Assembly: GCA_013398955.1 (NCBI GenBank)
Contig: VWPU01004874.1
Span: 124,001 to 188,000 of the forward strand
From: Callaeas wilsoni
Lineage: Eukaryota > Chordata > Aves > Passeriformes > Callaeidae
DNA length: 64,000 bases
Reading direction: 5' to 3'
Below the pieces are notes generated by a model that had not been told where the DNA came from, made no database searches, and was given only the letters and a program-made list of their open reading frames with translations. Of this stretch, positions 1-13,421 are shown in pieces. How positions within the stretch are numbered: the first letter of the stretch is position 1; each line of letters begins with the position of its first letter. The translations under genes and the position numbers were made by a program.

Positions 1-570
1 AATCCAGATATATGCACAAGGCAGAAAAGACACCAAATTTTGCAGAGACAGAGTTGCACCACTCCACCTCTTTTAGCGTCTATTTCTTCTAAAAATTAAT
101 AGGTATTATAGATTTCAGACCAAGGAATTGTCTCACATAAATTACTTGCTAGAAAAAAAATTAAAATCTTGAACTTGCCTGAACTCTTGAATTAAATCTT
201 TTTTCATATATATGTTTAAAAGCAGGAAGGAAAATACTTTCTATAAGGCTAATGACATACATATTTTTATTGACTTAATTTTGTATTTTTCAGTTGACAG
301 AATAAAAAATAACCTGGAGAGTTTATTCTAACGAGTTTTGCTTCTGCAACATCAGGCTTTGCAATCAACCCATACTCCAACTTTCCAAGTTATGCAAATT
401 TGTATTTGCTCAGCTAATGCTTGGTTACAGAAAGTACAGACACTTATTTGCATTTCAGAGCTAATAAAAAATCATGAAGTTCCAATTTAAATCAATTTGA
501 CTTAGTCCCCATGGTAATCCCGGAGGAAATATGAGGGGAAACAGGGTGTTTTGTTCCTATTAAAAATAGT

Positions 571-603
571 TGATTGATTGGTTGATAGATAGATAAATAG
601 ATG
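571..603. repeat. Degenerate GATT/GATA microsatellite
   Basis: Short tandem run of GATT units passing into GATA/AATA units. It is simple-sequence DNA with no coding content. Confidence 0.8.
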
Positions 604-3420
604 ATGTGCCACTCACAAGAGAAGATCAGAAGTCTCCACCGTAATGAGAACACCGTTAAAGGCAATAGTTCCAAATGTGAGATAAACTGCTGTGAGAAAA
701 GCAGATGCATTGTCAATATATCTTCAAAGGCCCTCTGAGCAGTTTTTCCTTCAGTGTTTTACGCTGTCCTGCTTGGATTGATTTCCCCCACCTGCAGAAG
801 TCTCTTGCTGATAGATTTTATTACTTAAATTCAACAATGGGGTAACAATTTGTGTATTTTGAGCACATGGATTTGCAGCATGGCAGTAAACAGAAACACG
901 GAAAAGGCAAGTGCCAGGCACATGTTGGTTTGGCACAACGAATTTTTGCCTTTATTTTCCTAGAGAGTTTGGAAAAGGAATACAAGCATCTTCAAGTCCA
1001 AGGAAAGAGCTGGAATAAACCTACCTACTCAGAACTAATTGGTATTCAAATGAATAATTACTGGCTTTGTCAAATAGATCTATTCTGATTATTTTCCTAT
1101 ATTAAGATTGTCACTCCTTCTAAATTTGAACACTGTGTTTACATCAACCTGTCTTTAGCAATTTACCAGAGCTACACAATTGCACAGGTAGCAATTAGAG
1201 TGGCCTGGGCATCAAAAGCAACTCCTAATAGAACTGCATATCAGTACATTCCTTCATTAGGTGATTATCACTGGTAGCATAATGACAAATAGACACATTA
1301 ATTAAGGGATTTCTTTTCTAGATAATGATTATGTTCAAAACTGTATAAAGAGATATTTCCATTTATGTCTTCTTCAACAGGAGAAAGAACTATGTGGAAA
1401 AAATAGATAAGTCTCTTATAAATCTGTCAAACTTTCTAATATTCATGTGAACTATTTAGACAACATACATTCAGCTGTGTGCACAGCACATGTATTTTCC
1501 CCCATTATGTCATTATGTGTGATTTTACCTTTTCAATGTGATACCTAAATTCACTGCCTAAATTATACACAGAAGCAGGGACTATTCCACAAATATTTCC
1601 GGAACCTCCAGTGCAGCACAGATTAACACACGGCAGATGTGTGACCACGCAAACAGACTCAGCCTGGCTCAAAGAGTGACAGCCCAGAGCTCTCAGCTCT
1701 GCCCTCGCCCTGCCTCAGTTTCCCCTCTCAGCCCTCAAAGGGGGAACAACAACAGGCACAGGTGACTCCTCTGCTTAAAGCATCATTCATGCAGCCTACA
1801 GCCCACTCTGCCTTGCTGGCAATAACATGTGTGACAAGAGCATGGCTATAAAACAATTTGGGTTTGAGAAGCGTATTACGAACCCAGATCTCATTAATAG
1901 GTGTAAAACGGTTCCGCACACTTATTTGCCCAGAGATACCACAACAAGAAACCCGCCAGTCTCTCTGGAAAACTTCTCTCGGGAATATTCAAGCACTCCC
2001 TGTTTTTTCTGGCCTATTTCCCACCATTCTATGGGCACATGCAAGGAAGATGACTGCACATCACTCTTAGGGCATTCTAGAAGATATTTTTGAAGATATA
2101 AGCAAGTTCCTAAGCACAAACACTAAAAGCCTCTGAGGCTTTAGGCCTTGCAGGAGAATTTATATTCTTGACTTGGCCACGCAGCGTGAGATTCAGCTCC
2201 TCTGATTTTATGTGTCAGGAGTTGAACAGATTCACATGTGATCTGGTTCCTGTTAATCCCTTTTCTAATTTATTTACTGTGTCTTCCAAAATGACACGCA
2301 CATGACTTATTTCTGTGACATGTCTCGGATTTTTGCTGGCTTCTCAGGTCAGTGGATCCCACAAGTGCTCACAGCGGAAGAGCACAGGCCAACATGCCGG
2401 ATTCCCTGTGCCAAACACATCTCCTGCTTGCCTGGGATTCACCAAGGACAAATACTAAAGCAGAAGGGCTGTACGAGAAAAGTATCGAATGTAGGGTTTA
2501 GATGTGAACTCGATGTCAAACTGCTCAGCCCTGTAAAAGCGATCTCAAGTGGGCCCATGAGAGGAAGATCCTTGCAGGACAAGACCCGTGATCTTCTTTT
2601 TCTCTCTCCTGATTTTGCACTCATCCTGGGCCCAGCAGAACAGTGGAGCCGCACATTTGGAACAGTTTTCCTTGCAACTCAGACAGATTGCAGCTGAACA
2701 ACCGAAATTGGCAACGCTTGTGAAGTTACCTCTCTGAGCTTAGAAACCCAAAGTAACAGTCACTTGTGCAATTTCAATAAAATCACACTTCCTACACAAA
2801 ACCCCACCTTCAGTCACAGAAGGTGAAGTCTATCAAACCCCTAGACAAGTGAAATCTATTCCCATTTGCACAATTTGGACATATTTTATAGATTTTTTTA
2901 CAACATTAGCTTGATTTAAAATAACCAGCCACCCCTACATGAGAAAAAATGGCTGGTATTATATAGAAAATCCATAGAATTTTCATGTTGATAGATCAAT
3001 AATTACTGAGCAGAAAGAAGTACAAAAGACAAAATGATATGACAGGTTCATTTGTAGACAAAGCATGGTGTTTTGTATTAATAAAAAACATTCTCAGTCT
3101 AAGGCTAGTATGAATGAGAAATTTATTGATTCATTCAAACTTCTTTAGTTTTTCTCTAATCCATATTGAACTGAATTTAAAACTCACTGAGTTGTCTATA
3201 AATATTTTGCATAGGAATAGCAATGTGCTGATGTGTGAAATATGTGGGCTTTTCTGCATAAAATGTTGCTTTTTATTTTGCTTGAGTGTAGAATGTATGG
3301 GTGTACACATCTTTTAAATTGCTTTGTTTTTATTAATGCTTAGATCTGTAATAGCTTAATTTAAGTGCTGGCCATTTCACAGAGGATATAATTCTTCAAG
3401 TTACCATCAATAACAATTAA

Positions 3421-3440
3421 ACAACAACAACAACAAAAAA
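3421..3440. repeat. (CAA)n short tandem repeat ending in an A run
   Basis: Five consecutive CAA units followed by an A tract inside a wider A/C-rich patch (3410-3470). Confidence 0.8.
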
Positions 3441-3627
3441 ATACCAAACAAAAAAACCAATTGCAGCAAAGAAAACAGTATATTTAAGAACATCTAACAG
3501 AAAAGCATTTCTTCAGCTCAATGCTAAGATCAGCTATGCCAGCTGCGCTACTGGTGCCAATCCAGTGGAGACAGAAAAATGAGGATATGTTGGAAAAGGA
3601 TATATCCAAAATAGGTGAACAAAAAAT

Positions 3628-3704
3628 TTTTTGCTTTGACCATTTTTGTTGTGGGGGTTTTTTTGAGGGTTTCTTCTTTTGGTTTTTTGTTTTGTGTTGT
3701 TTTT
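3628..3704. repeat. G/T-rich low-complexity tract
   Basis: About 75 bases made almost only of T and G, with runs of five G and seven T. Both strands are open here merely because of the composition: the plus frame is rich in Phe/Gly and the minus frame in Lys/Asn. I see no element boundary or target duplication. Confidence 0.75.
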
Positions 3705-6700
3705 AATGAAAACACAAGGGCAGACCACTGGCCAAAATACTGGGAATTTAATATGTGTGAGGTCACCAAAAAATCAGCGACATGATTTATAGTAACAAAA
3801 CGCACCATTTAAAAGCTGCAAACATATGGAAAAATGTCCTTCTAAAAATTAAACCACTCAAGTTCACGCTAAATCTGATGCCAGCACACAGCCCATGTGT
3901 TCCCCAGCACCAAACCAATCTGTTTTTCTGGCTGTGTGCGAGAACAGGGCACCTACATGCCTTGCCTGTGAATCAGTACATTCCATAAATAGGTGAGTGG
4001 CTTCACTTCATGATTTTCCTCCCCACTCCTCTACCATTATCATCAAGAAAAATTGGAATACTTGTGGGCACAAGGCCACAAAAGTGTTTCAGTTCAGGAA
4101 TTCATTTCTGCAAACAGAGTGCAAGTGGGCATCTCTATTTTCCTTCAATTTGTGCTGTACTGTTAGCACTAAATGGGTCTTCAGTTACACCCTTGGTCAC
4201 TGAAGTCTGCACACTTGTGCAGAGATAAAACTGAGTATTATTTGTGATTTACTTGCTCTAGGACATATTTTTACTTGTCTGCCTGTAAATACACATTTTT
4301 ATGTGTTGCTTTGTCTTCCTACCATGCTGCCTTTCTTGCAGGCAATTTCAAACCCAATATACTGTAAAATGTACCGCCAATGTTTTTAGGTACACAAAGA
4401 AAAGCACTGAACACAGACCTTCACTGCCCTTCTCCACATTGCTACCCTAAGGGTATAAAAATGAATATTCACAGAAGGCTTAAAATTTTTCAGATTATTC
4501 CAGGACTGGTACTAATAGCTACATCATCTCAGCACCCAGGAGAAACATTTTGAAAAGGAGAAATAAGGAAGAATTCACACCTCTCTGATTTTCACAGTCC
4601 CTGGTTATAGCCAAATACCTGACTCAGTTTGCTCTGGTCCAAATAAAATCCAATTTGGGCACTTCACAGGGAAAAGTGTGGTGAGTGGTGACCACTGGAA
4701 GATTTCCTCCCAAAGGAATCCCACCTCTGGCCTGAAACACAGTGTTAATGTATGTTTGCAAATACCACCAAATAAACCAACTAAATCTCAACTTCTGAAC
4801 ATCCGTATCCACGGTACACCACGACAGCAACTGGGACACAAGTTTGGAAGTTTCTGGACATTGATCAGTGAAAAAAGCTTTGTCTGTGAGAAGTAAGGCC
4901 TGTTTTCCCTCTTCTGCAGCTCACCCAACAAATTCTATCTTGCAGTGGAATCAGCAAATTCAGCATGAGTACTTTCCACAGTCACACTGGCAGCTGCTCA
5001 GCTTGAGTCAGCAGCAGCACATTGAGTCTGTGCCTTCCCTGGATCAGGAAGATAATACACAAGTAATGCAAATTAGCTACTATCAAACCCTCCGTTCATA
5101 TAACAAGCACCTGGTCAAAATTTTCTACTCAAAAAAGAGTCGGCAGAGTAAAGCAGTAAATTTCCTTAGCATCTGTTGTGATGGAGATGGAGTAATGGTT
5201 CACAGGCAGGAGCTGGAGGTCTCGATCAGCTTGGTGCAGTTATGGGAATAATCACAGAAGTGTTTCAGGGAAAATAGAGTTCTGGATTAACAAACCGGCT
5301 GTGAATCATTAAGGGATAGGGCATGAAATGATATTAAGCCATGGCAACAAAGGACTTCCAATTATTTATGAAAAAAGTCAACCGAGACAAACGGCTGTAG
5401 CATTCATTAAACTAATGAGGGGAAGCACCATGGATTCAGTTTGAGGATAATACCTTGAGGTCAGAATGCAATTTGATGCAACTCTGGTTTGATCTCACTG
5501 CTGAGAACTATGACACTGTTTAAAAATTAAATTTTATAAAGATCTAAAGCAGTAGATGTGGCTGCCCTTCCTTCAGAGAACAAAATGGAGAAGGGAGCAT
5601 ATGAAAAGTGGCTCAATGTGGTAAGAATGAAACCTGAAGGACTGCATTTGGGTTTGACATTAATATACCTGAGGAGGAAAAGCTGGAAAAAGCGTGAAGT
5701 GGCAGAACTGGCCTGGGTTTGCATCTGTCCCTCAGCACAAATACAGCAGCACCCTCAGACTTCTACAATATCCTGGCTAAATCCTGGCATGGGCAGAAGG
5801 ACTTCCAAAATCAACATGGCAGCACGTTACTCACAATTCTTTGTCGTATTGCTAAGTTTAAAGAACTTAAATTATCAAGTCAGAACCCTAAAATATTTTT
5901 GGGGCTGCGTGAATTCTGGCATCAAGCATTCAAAAGCTAGGGAGGAGGTTTTTAGTGCTATATACCCTGTGTGAGCAATGACAAGCCTGGAAGTCCTGCT
6001 TCGCATTCTGTATTTTATCCAAGAGATGAGCAAGTAGGAAACTTCCTCACTGCCTACAACTGCTTATTCAGGCAGTAATTTTCTAGTACCAGATACTTGT
6101 CATGAGTGACACAACCAGATGCAACAACAAGGTCAGAGATTGATCTAGGCAAAATTAGACAAAAAACTGTGAGCAATTTTACCCAGTGCTAAAACTATAA
6201 GCATTGGAATGAAAATGGTAGGAGGGAGACAAGCTTGGAAAAGAAAAGGTACATTTTCCAGGATTGCTTTCATTCTGAAAAACAAACAGAAATAAAATTA
6301 GAAAAAAACATGTTTAAGTTCCAAACAAACTTATGTTGTCATTATAGAAGTCAGGAGCTTCTGTTTTAAAGGTTGTGCCATCCAGGAGATCAGACCAGGA
6401 AATCTTAATAACCCCGCCTGGATTTTAAAATCTTTACACGCACAGGACAGGAAAATTATCGTGACACCTGGGCAAGCGTAGAGCAGGAGTTTGCTGAGAC
6501 ATTATGCATGTCAGCTCTGAAATCACCAGGCCTGCTGTCTGACAATCAGCTGCAGCACCGGGATCCCAGACAAGAGGGCTTTTCTTTCAGCCCCACTCGC
6601 AATCACTTCTGATTTTCTAAAAGTAACAAAGCTGTTATTATTTCAGACAAGAGAGAAGACAAGATAATTAAGTTTTAAAACTCCTGCAGAAGCAAAGCAA

Positions 6701-6754
6701 CCCTCCTGGATTCAGGTGGAAAAAATTTTTTCGAAAACCAAGACACTGCATCTC

Positions 6755-6804
6755 TCAAACTTCTGTCGAGCTGTGGAAGTGGAGCCACTTTAACAGAAGT
6801 TTGA
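6755..6804. other. Compound stem-loop: 12 bp outer stem, 6 bp inner stem
   Basis: The outer arms 6755-6766 (TCAAACTTCTGT) and 6793-6804 (ACAGAAGTTTGA) are perfect reverse complements. Inside them, 6777-6782 (AAGTGG) pairs with 6785-6790 (CCACTT) around a 2-base centre. The unpaired parts are asymmetric, ten bases on the left and two on the right. The arms are long enough to be unlikely at any given spot, but over 64 kb a few such hairpins are expected by chance. It may be a remnant of an inverted-repeat element or a structured transcript; no function is assigned. Confidence 0.55.
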
Positions 6805-9453
6805 AATAGATATATGTGCTTGATCTGTTTTGGGTATAATACATACTATTTGAATTTAAATTAAACACTGTAAATATTATTTATTACACACTCAAGAACT
6901 GCATAACTAATATTTCTACAAAGAAAACGCACGAACAATTAAAGGCTTCTCAGGCTGTAACTGACTCTAAATTGCTGGAAACACAGAATAAATAAGAATA
7001 AAGAAATAATAAAGAAAGAATGAGGTTTCCACAATGGTTCAGAACATTCATCCGTCAAGTCTGGTGTCCTGTCTCTGTCCTCTGCCATACACCTCACAAG
7101 ATGAAAGTCCTTCAACACACCTGCTAAGCTGCAGAAAGAAATATTCCCCTCGGATGCTCAAAATGAGAAACCAGCCTTAACGAATGAGATTTGATTACTT
7201 CTGTTTCAGCCAGAAAAATAATAAAATGCCATCACAAGATTATCCACACACACTGTCAATTCAGAAATTGTATTTGGACCAATTTTCACTACTGATGTAC
7301 ACTTTATTATCTCCACGTGTTATGGTAGTTTTAGATCAGAATTGAGTTTGTCTCTTAAACCTTTAATTTTCTCCTTCATGAGCTCACAATAATAATCTGG
7401 CCATGCTTTAAATTATTCACTTATAATTTGCAAGAAAGTCACGTTTTCTGTGCATCCGCTGGTATCAGTGAAAGATTAAAATAAAGTGTGCTGTGCTGCA
7501 GCTGAAATGTGCTGCAGTGTGCTTCAACAGAGTTGCTTGAAAGAGCGAAAAATAGTATTAAAAATGAATATAACTACTAGCTTTTGACTGACAGGACCAG
7601 CACTGCAGGAAAAACATACGGAATTGGATCGTGCTCCAAAAAGAAATGAAGGGAAGGAATCAACACTTTCCAAACGAGGACAAACTGAGAACAAAAGGAA
7701 ATAGGCTCATGCATTCCAGAAATCACGATTTTTTACAAACACTGAGAAGTAAAACAAAACAAAATCCACAGCAGAATTATTGACCATCTCCCCTGAAATG
7801 CCCAAGGTACTGCTACAACTTGGATTATGATCTCAAACATTCCTGCCGGAGCAGCTGTCCTTCACATTCTGGGCTCACAGTCCTCAATCATTCATCGAAG
7901 GAGAGAGCTGCTGAAAATGCAGGGAGACCATTGGAAGTCTGGGCATTGGATACATTTTTTATTTCTTTGCATTTTCACTAGTCAAAAAAGAAAACCCCTC
8001 ATCCATCACTTTGATAGAAGTCCACAGGGCATGCATTTATTCTCTTCCAAACATGATCTGATGACTTCAGATCCTTATTTATGCTCCTTCGATGCTCAGA
8101 TGTTACATTTTCTTGGCCATTATCTGAGCATTACTATTTATTATTAGTCCACAATGGAGATCCTATTGTAATGAGCTGTGATGCACTGGCATATTTCATG
8201 TTTGCTGGTTGTACCAGATTTATTGTAATTACTCTTGAAAGCGATGGAGTAATTTACTGAAATCTCATTGTGGGAAAAGGAACTCCTGCAGGAGGTTCTC
8301 ACTGAATTTTCTATGAAGCTGTGCTAAGATCTTCTGTTCCAAAAGCCTGAATGATTGCCAGTCAGCTTAAGACTCATGCTTTACAGAATAGAAAATTTTA
8401 ATTAAAAATGAGCAATAAGTTCATGATAGATTTGTTTCATATCAATAGAAAGAGCACACAGTTCTAGTGTTTTTTTAAAGATAAGCCATGTGTTACAATG
8501 AAATTTCAAGAAAGAAAATGAAGAAAAGGCTTTAAAATAAAACCTTTGTTATGAAATCAGGCTGTGTGTGGAGATGCTTGTTTTCCAAGGAGGTGCTTGG
8601 CTTTGAGAGGTTCAGCCACTTTTTGGATATCTCTGGGAACTTCTCCCTCTTCAGCCCTTAACGATCTACACCCACAAACTGAGCCCTGCCCCTTCCTGAG
8701 GTCAGCAAGGTGTGTGAGACATGAATATGCTGACACAGTTTTTCAACAGATTAACCCTTTTTCCAGGCTGAGGTTCTGGATAAATATTGCAAGATTTCAT
8801 GTCATTAAGGTGTTTGAAAATTAAAAAATGTTTTCAATCAAAACGATCAGACAGACACTTTCCAGTGGTAGGCAGTTTTCTTCATTCATTACTGTTATTT
8901 ATTGATTTTGTTGATGTTGCACTTGGGATGAATTTGGCTGCTTCTTCCCAAAAAAAAACATTTGAAGTCTTATTGATAGTAACCAAGTGAGCATCTCATT
9001 GTATTATCCCCTAGATTCTTAACAATAGGAGGGAATAACCACCAGGGAAGGAGGAAAAGGCTAATCCATAAATTTCTCATTAGCTGAAAGAGAGAGAAAC
9101 ATTTGCTTGAATAATGGAATATGTTTAGAATCACAGCCTGCAGTTAATCATGTTTACTTGCCCTTACTTTTCCAATATTCACAGAATGAGACTGCATGGA
9201 TTTTAGCACAAAATTATCAGCTATCAATATGTAAACTGACTGTTCAAAAGGACATCTAAAAATGCACATTTTTAAAGCAATGAGAGAATACCTGTGTTCA
9301 GAGTGATAACAAAAACAATTAAATTTGCATATTGCACCATTATTCTATTTAGGCATCCATAATAAGCAAAACACAGAAATCAGGCTAAAGTGAATAATTC
9401 ACGGGAAATAATTTACTCAATTTTCTCTAGTTTTCTGTTTAGGAATGTTAGGA

Positions 9454-9579
9454 TTTTTTTTTTTAATCCAGTCATTGATTTAATTTTTTTTTTTTACATA
9501 GACTATTAGCTTTACCAAAATTCAAGTTCTGTCCTTCATTTCTACTGTTTTATAAACTATTCAGAATAAAAAAAAAAAA
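9454..9579. repeat. Cluster of homopolymer T and A runs
   Basis: There are T runs at 9454-9464 and 9484-9495 and an A run at about 9568-9579. The runs do not terminate a recognisable retroposed sequence, so they are recorded only as low complexity. Confidence 0.8.
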
Positions 9580-10367
9580 TAAAAAAGAACCCTTTGACAA
9601 GATCCAAATCCAACAGATCACTGGAAATAATTTGTGACATGAGAACAGCTTGGGAACAAGAGAACCAAGGTTCATCATAGCAGTGAAAAATTTTAGGAAA
9701 ACTTTTGTTAAAATTTGCCCTTGTCCTTTTCCCCATGTATAGGGAGAATAGGTTGTTTTCTTGTACTTCAGGGAGGAGCTTATTTCAATATTGAATTTCT
9801 CTCTTCAGGATTGAAGCTGACTCAAACTTTCCTTGCAGCCATTGCTTTCTAGGTTTTCTGGGTTTGCCAACTTGTTTTCTTTGCCACATTAGTGGTGATG
9901 ATTTACAGTAATTTCATTATATAGCACAGAGAATTGTTACAAAGTCTGTTTCTGAGCCTGTATTTGTGCTTATCAACACTTATACATCAGCAAAACCTCC
10001 CTTTCAAAGTCCACATCTCCTATACGTCCAGATCACCTGAACTCCTAATCCCATCTGCAAATTTTCTCATGCTCTCTCAGCCATCTGAAGGCATAAGCAA
10101 ATTTTAGTCAGCAAATTTTCACCTAAAAGTAACAGAAACACATTGAATACTGCTAGGTCCAAGAGAAACCTTCAGCTGTATTCAATACATTCTTCCATTT
10201 TCACATGTGCGTGAATGAGAAGTCACTTGCACTTGATTTTCTGTTTCTTCACTCCTATTTTATATAATACTAAACTGATATACTGTCATAAAGTGTCCTT
10301 CACAAGAACTGGAGCTCTGCTGTCAAGATGGAAAGGTTCATGTGATTACATTTGATTTTTCTTGTAC

Positions 10368-10383
10368 TTTTTTTTTTTTTTTT
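10368..10383. repeat. Poly(T) run of 16
   Basis: Sixteen T followed by GGCAG. It resembles a polypyrimidine tract plus AG acceptor, but no open, domain-like exon follows it. Confidence 0.85.
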
Positions 10384-12976
10384 GGCAGTTCCCCAGCTAA
10401 AATATCAAAGTGAAGCTTAAATTTTGAGCATGCAGAAACATGACTGCTGAAATACCAGTTGCAAACTTAGAATTTCTTCAGTATTTTCATTTGGCAAACA
10501 GCCTCATATCTCCTTCTAAATACTATGATTCCTATTAGACAAGAGGACCACTTTTCTAAGGCACAGCTCCTATTGCAAGAGAGGTAAGTTGGCAAAAACA
10601 TTCCTTATGAGAGCTCTAAGCAAACTGAATATGGCAGTCGATGGCATTTAACCCCTTCACCAAACAGTGCCTCAGATCCCAAGGTAACTCCAATTGCTTC
10701 ACCCTTCCCTGCAAATGCTGCGTGACTTGATTAAAATATTGGGTTTAATTGCCTTAAAATTCTGACTCCATGGCTGACAGCAGGAGGATCAGAAGTAGCA
10801 AGTAATAGAGATGTATTGATAATGAGTATACTCAGAGGACCCTCCCACAGACAGGTGGGGCACATGCTTTGCACAATCTCTGAGCCAAAAAACCAAGTAG
10901 ATCCTCACAACAGCACAGGGCTAAGACCAAACAGTGCTGGCAACATCATCCATCCTCTCAGAACCGAAACAAGGGAGCTGCTCGCCAAAACTAAGATGCA
11001 GGACGAAAATACACCCAAAAAACCATAAATACAGCAAGCAATAGTGGTTCTCTGAGTCTTCAAAAGCAGGTTTCAGATGCCATCATTTTTGTGTATTTGT
11101 TTAATTTAAATATGATAAACTGGCAATGTATTGACAACTAGTGGCCCTTAAAATTATATGGATGGTTTAATGCATTTTTTAAATTGTTTTGTACTAAGAT
11201 GGTGTTATTGGCATGATCTAAGTAGCTGCTCATCTTGCATGAAACCTGCTGTACCAGTCTTTCATGGAAATGTGACTGAACACCACAGCTTCTCGTTTCA
11301 CAGAAAAAACAAGACTTTCAGGTCCTCTGAATGTGTGTGAGACACACAGAGAGTATCTGTACATCTAGAACATGGATGTTTTCAGTTAATTTAGCAAGTA
11401 TTGAGAGTCTCAGTTATTGAGACTGCTAACTGACAGGGTGGGTACACTAGAAACCATGCACTTAGTTTGACCTACTATTCATAGATAATTGGTGAAAACA
11501 ACTCATTTTCTTTGCAATGCAGACCACAGTTAGTTCCACCTATGTTTTAAAATCAGAAATCCTCATCATCCATTCTGTGCCTTCAGAGCCACATTTCAAA
11601 CCAGGAATGTATTATCTTTAAAAAGTTTTCTAAGTAGCCCTTCAGTATTTTTCCTGGCACAGTTTGGCTATTTGTTGAACACAACCTGTTCTCAAGAACA
11701 GAGACCTGGAATGTGCCTCCTGCCTCAGCAGTCTCCCTGCTCTGCTATTTTAGTGGGTTTACCCTCTTTATATAATCCCACTTACCAAGCTATCAAACAC
11801 TATTTGAGAAGTGTCAGCTTTCTTACCTCCTCCAATATCCCCACATCCACATAGCTCTATTGGAAAAAAAACATTGCAAAGATGATCCTTCCAGTTCTTC
11901 CCAGAGCTGAACAGATCAGGCCCTTTCTGTCTCTTTGGGTAAGAGAATCTCACTGTTCCACTGATCTTCCCTGAATTCAGGTCAGTTTGAAAGCTGTTCT
12001 GGTGCAAAGTTGGTCAGAGCTGGACACAACCCTTCTGTGTGTCAAGATGACCCAGAAAATGCTGGTATACTTAAAAATCTTGGTCTATCCTGCTGCACAA
12101 GGAATAACTCCTATTTTAGTTGGCCAGCTTAGCTGGGAACTTCCAGAACAGCTGAGAAATCCGTGTGCATGTGCTAAATCACTGGCCTACATTTCTGCTG
12201 TGCAGAAGGTCACCAGACAGTGATCACAAGTTTCACAAATACATGAAGAACTTTGTGTGGGACGTATTTGTCCATCACACCGAAATGACTTTCTTATATC
12301 TGTGTTCAGGACTGTTTTTCAAAGCTGTTTTAGCAGTGTTGGAGATGTAAATGAGGTATCAGGCACAAATAGAACAGCATTTCCTATATTTCAGAATAAT
12401 TGCTTTTAAAATGATCTGTGTTGGTTAGTTTACATTTCAGTGATTTTTAACAAGTTCCCCGCTTTGAATCCTAAAGTTGGTAAAGCTCCATATTTATTTT
12501 CCATAAAAACTGAAACAGACTGTCCTAAAGTCTGTAATTTTCTTACAGTCTGGCTTTCCACTGTAGTCTGAGCTACAGAGCAATATCCCTGAAAAGAAAG
12601 CAAGTCTTTAGAGATCACAAATAACCAATTTCACAGTACAAGCAGTTGTAAATAGAGCTAAATTCCCTTTAGTAATAAACTATTCATCTTTGTGCTTCAC
12701 TGAGTTCAAAGAAAAGCATTTTTCAGAGTTTAAGCAATTAAGTTTACATTTTATTTTCTCCTCTTGAAAGGAAGTTATCACAAAAGCATGGGATTGAGAA
12801 GTCACTGTGGTATTGCAGGTATTCTCTGCGTATGAAATTTCAATTTAGCAAAGCATGTAGAACTCTACAGGCAGTTCAGGTTCAATACACTAAACCCGCT
12901 TTGTTTCCACACGGTGTTTATTTTGAATCATCACTGACCCAGCTGATTAGCTGCTGAATTAGGATGTCTGAACATT

Positions 12977-13131
12977 AGAACCATAGAATTGCTTAGGCTG
13001 TAAAAAGAACCCTGAGATCATCAAGCCCAGCCATTAACCCCACCTCTCAGCCATGTCCCTAAGGGCCATGCCTACAAGTTTTTAAAATTCCTTCAGGGAT
13101 GGTGACTCCACCACTTCCTGAGCAGCTCCCT
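12977..13131 (-). mobile_element. CR1 LINE, 3'-terminal fragment, 5' truncated
   Basis: Read on the minus strand, this ends with the CR1 hallmark: a stretch meaning 'ttggactcgatgatct...ccaacctaa' followed by an AATTCTATGGTTCT-like octamer tail. On the plus strand this appears as ACCATAGAATTG at about 12980-12991. Upstream on the minus strand lie the conserved words around GTGGAGTCACCATCCCTG and CTTAGGGACATGG. Only about 155 bp of the 3' end is present, the usual state of CR1 because reverse transcription stops early. It resembles the CR1-Y-type 3' end, the same kind as the fragment at 44181-44380. It is considerably diverged, so it is an old insertion. No target duplication is visible, as expected for CR1. 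Confidence 0.85.
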
Positions 13132-13310
13132 AAGTCCGCTCGGATTCAGCCCATAAAACATCTCCTACCAAATCAAACTGGCAACTAATCAGGCAAATTA
13201 GCCAGGGCAAATGTTGAAACAACACACAGGCAGTATCCTGAGAGGTGACTATGTTCACACCAGAAACGCACTGCCTGGAAAAGAGTGCTCCTTGCTGCTC
13301 AACACTGCTT

Positions 13311-13342
13311 TCCCTCCATCCCTCCCTCCCTCCCACCCACCT
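13311..13342. repeat. (CCCT)n/(CCTC)n short tandem repeat
   Basis: Pyrimidine-only run of CCCT-like units grading into CCCACC. It lies in a locally GC-richer block (about 13240-14030). Confidence 0.8.
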
Positions 13343-13421
13343 TGACTGCAGAGCGAGTTGCCTGTGAGACCACCCTGATTTTGTTCCAGCTGGCATGGAA
13401 CAGAGGACTTAAACACCTCAA

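Larger units (their letters stand above)
1..12976. other. Anonymous AT-rich non-coding DNA, no gene seen
   Basis: I find no convincing exon, RNA gene or intact mobile element in this stretch. Open frames reach at most about 138 codons (plus strand, 5558-5974). They have no recognisable domain, signal peptide or splice-flanked structure, which is the length expected by chance in AT-rich vertebrate DNA. The only structured items are low-complexity tracts and the hairpin at 6755-6804, listed separately. A slightly GC-richer, CpG-containing patch lies at about 6380-6600. The stretch is probably intergenic or intronic; ancient decayed repeats too diverged to recognise by eye may be present. Confidence 0.7.

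Noticed and set aside
1690..1735. CCTGCCTCAGTTTCCCC word resembling a MIR SINE fragment
   Set aside because: Only one short word matches and its surroundings do not continue the MIR consensus.
2302..2697. 131-codon plus-strand frame in a slightly GC-richer patch
   Set aside because: No domain, and no consistent splice or promoter signals.
5558..5974. 138-codon plus-strand frame with a Lys/Arg-rich start
   Set aside because: No recognised family, no splice context or CpG promoter, and a shadow frame overlaps it; length is within chance for this composition.
10368..10390. T16 followed by GGCAG as a splice acceptor
   Set aside because: The downstream sequence quickly meets stops in all frames or shows no coding character, and no matching donor was convincing.
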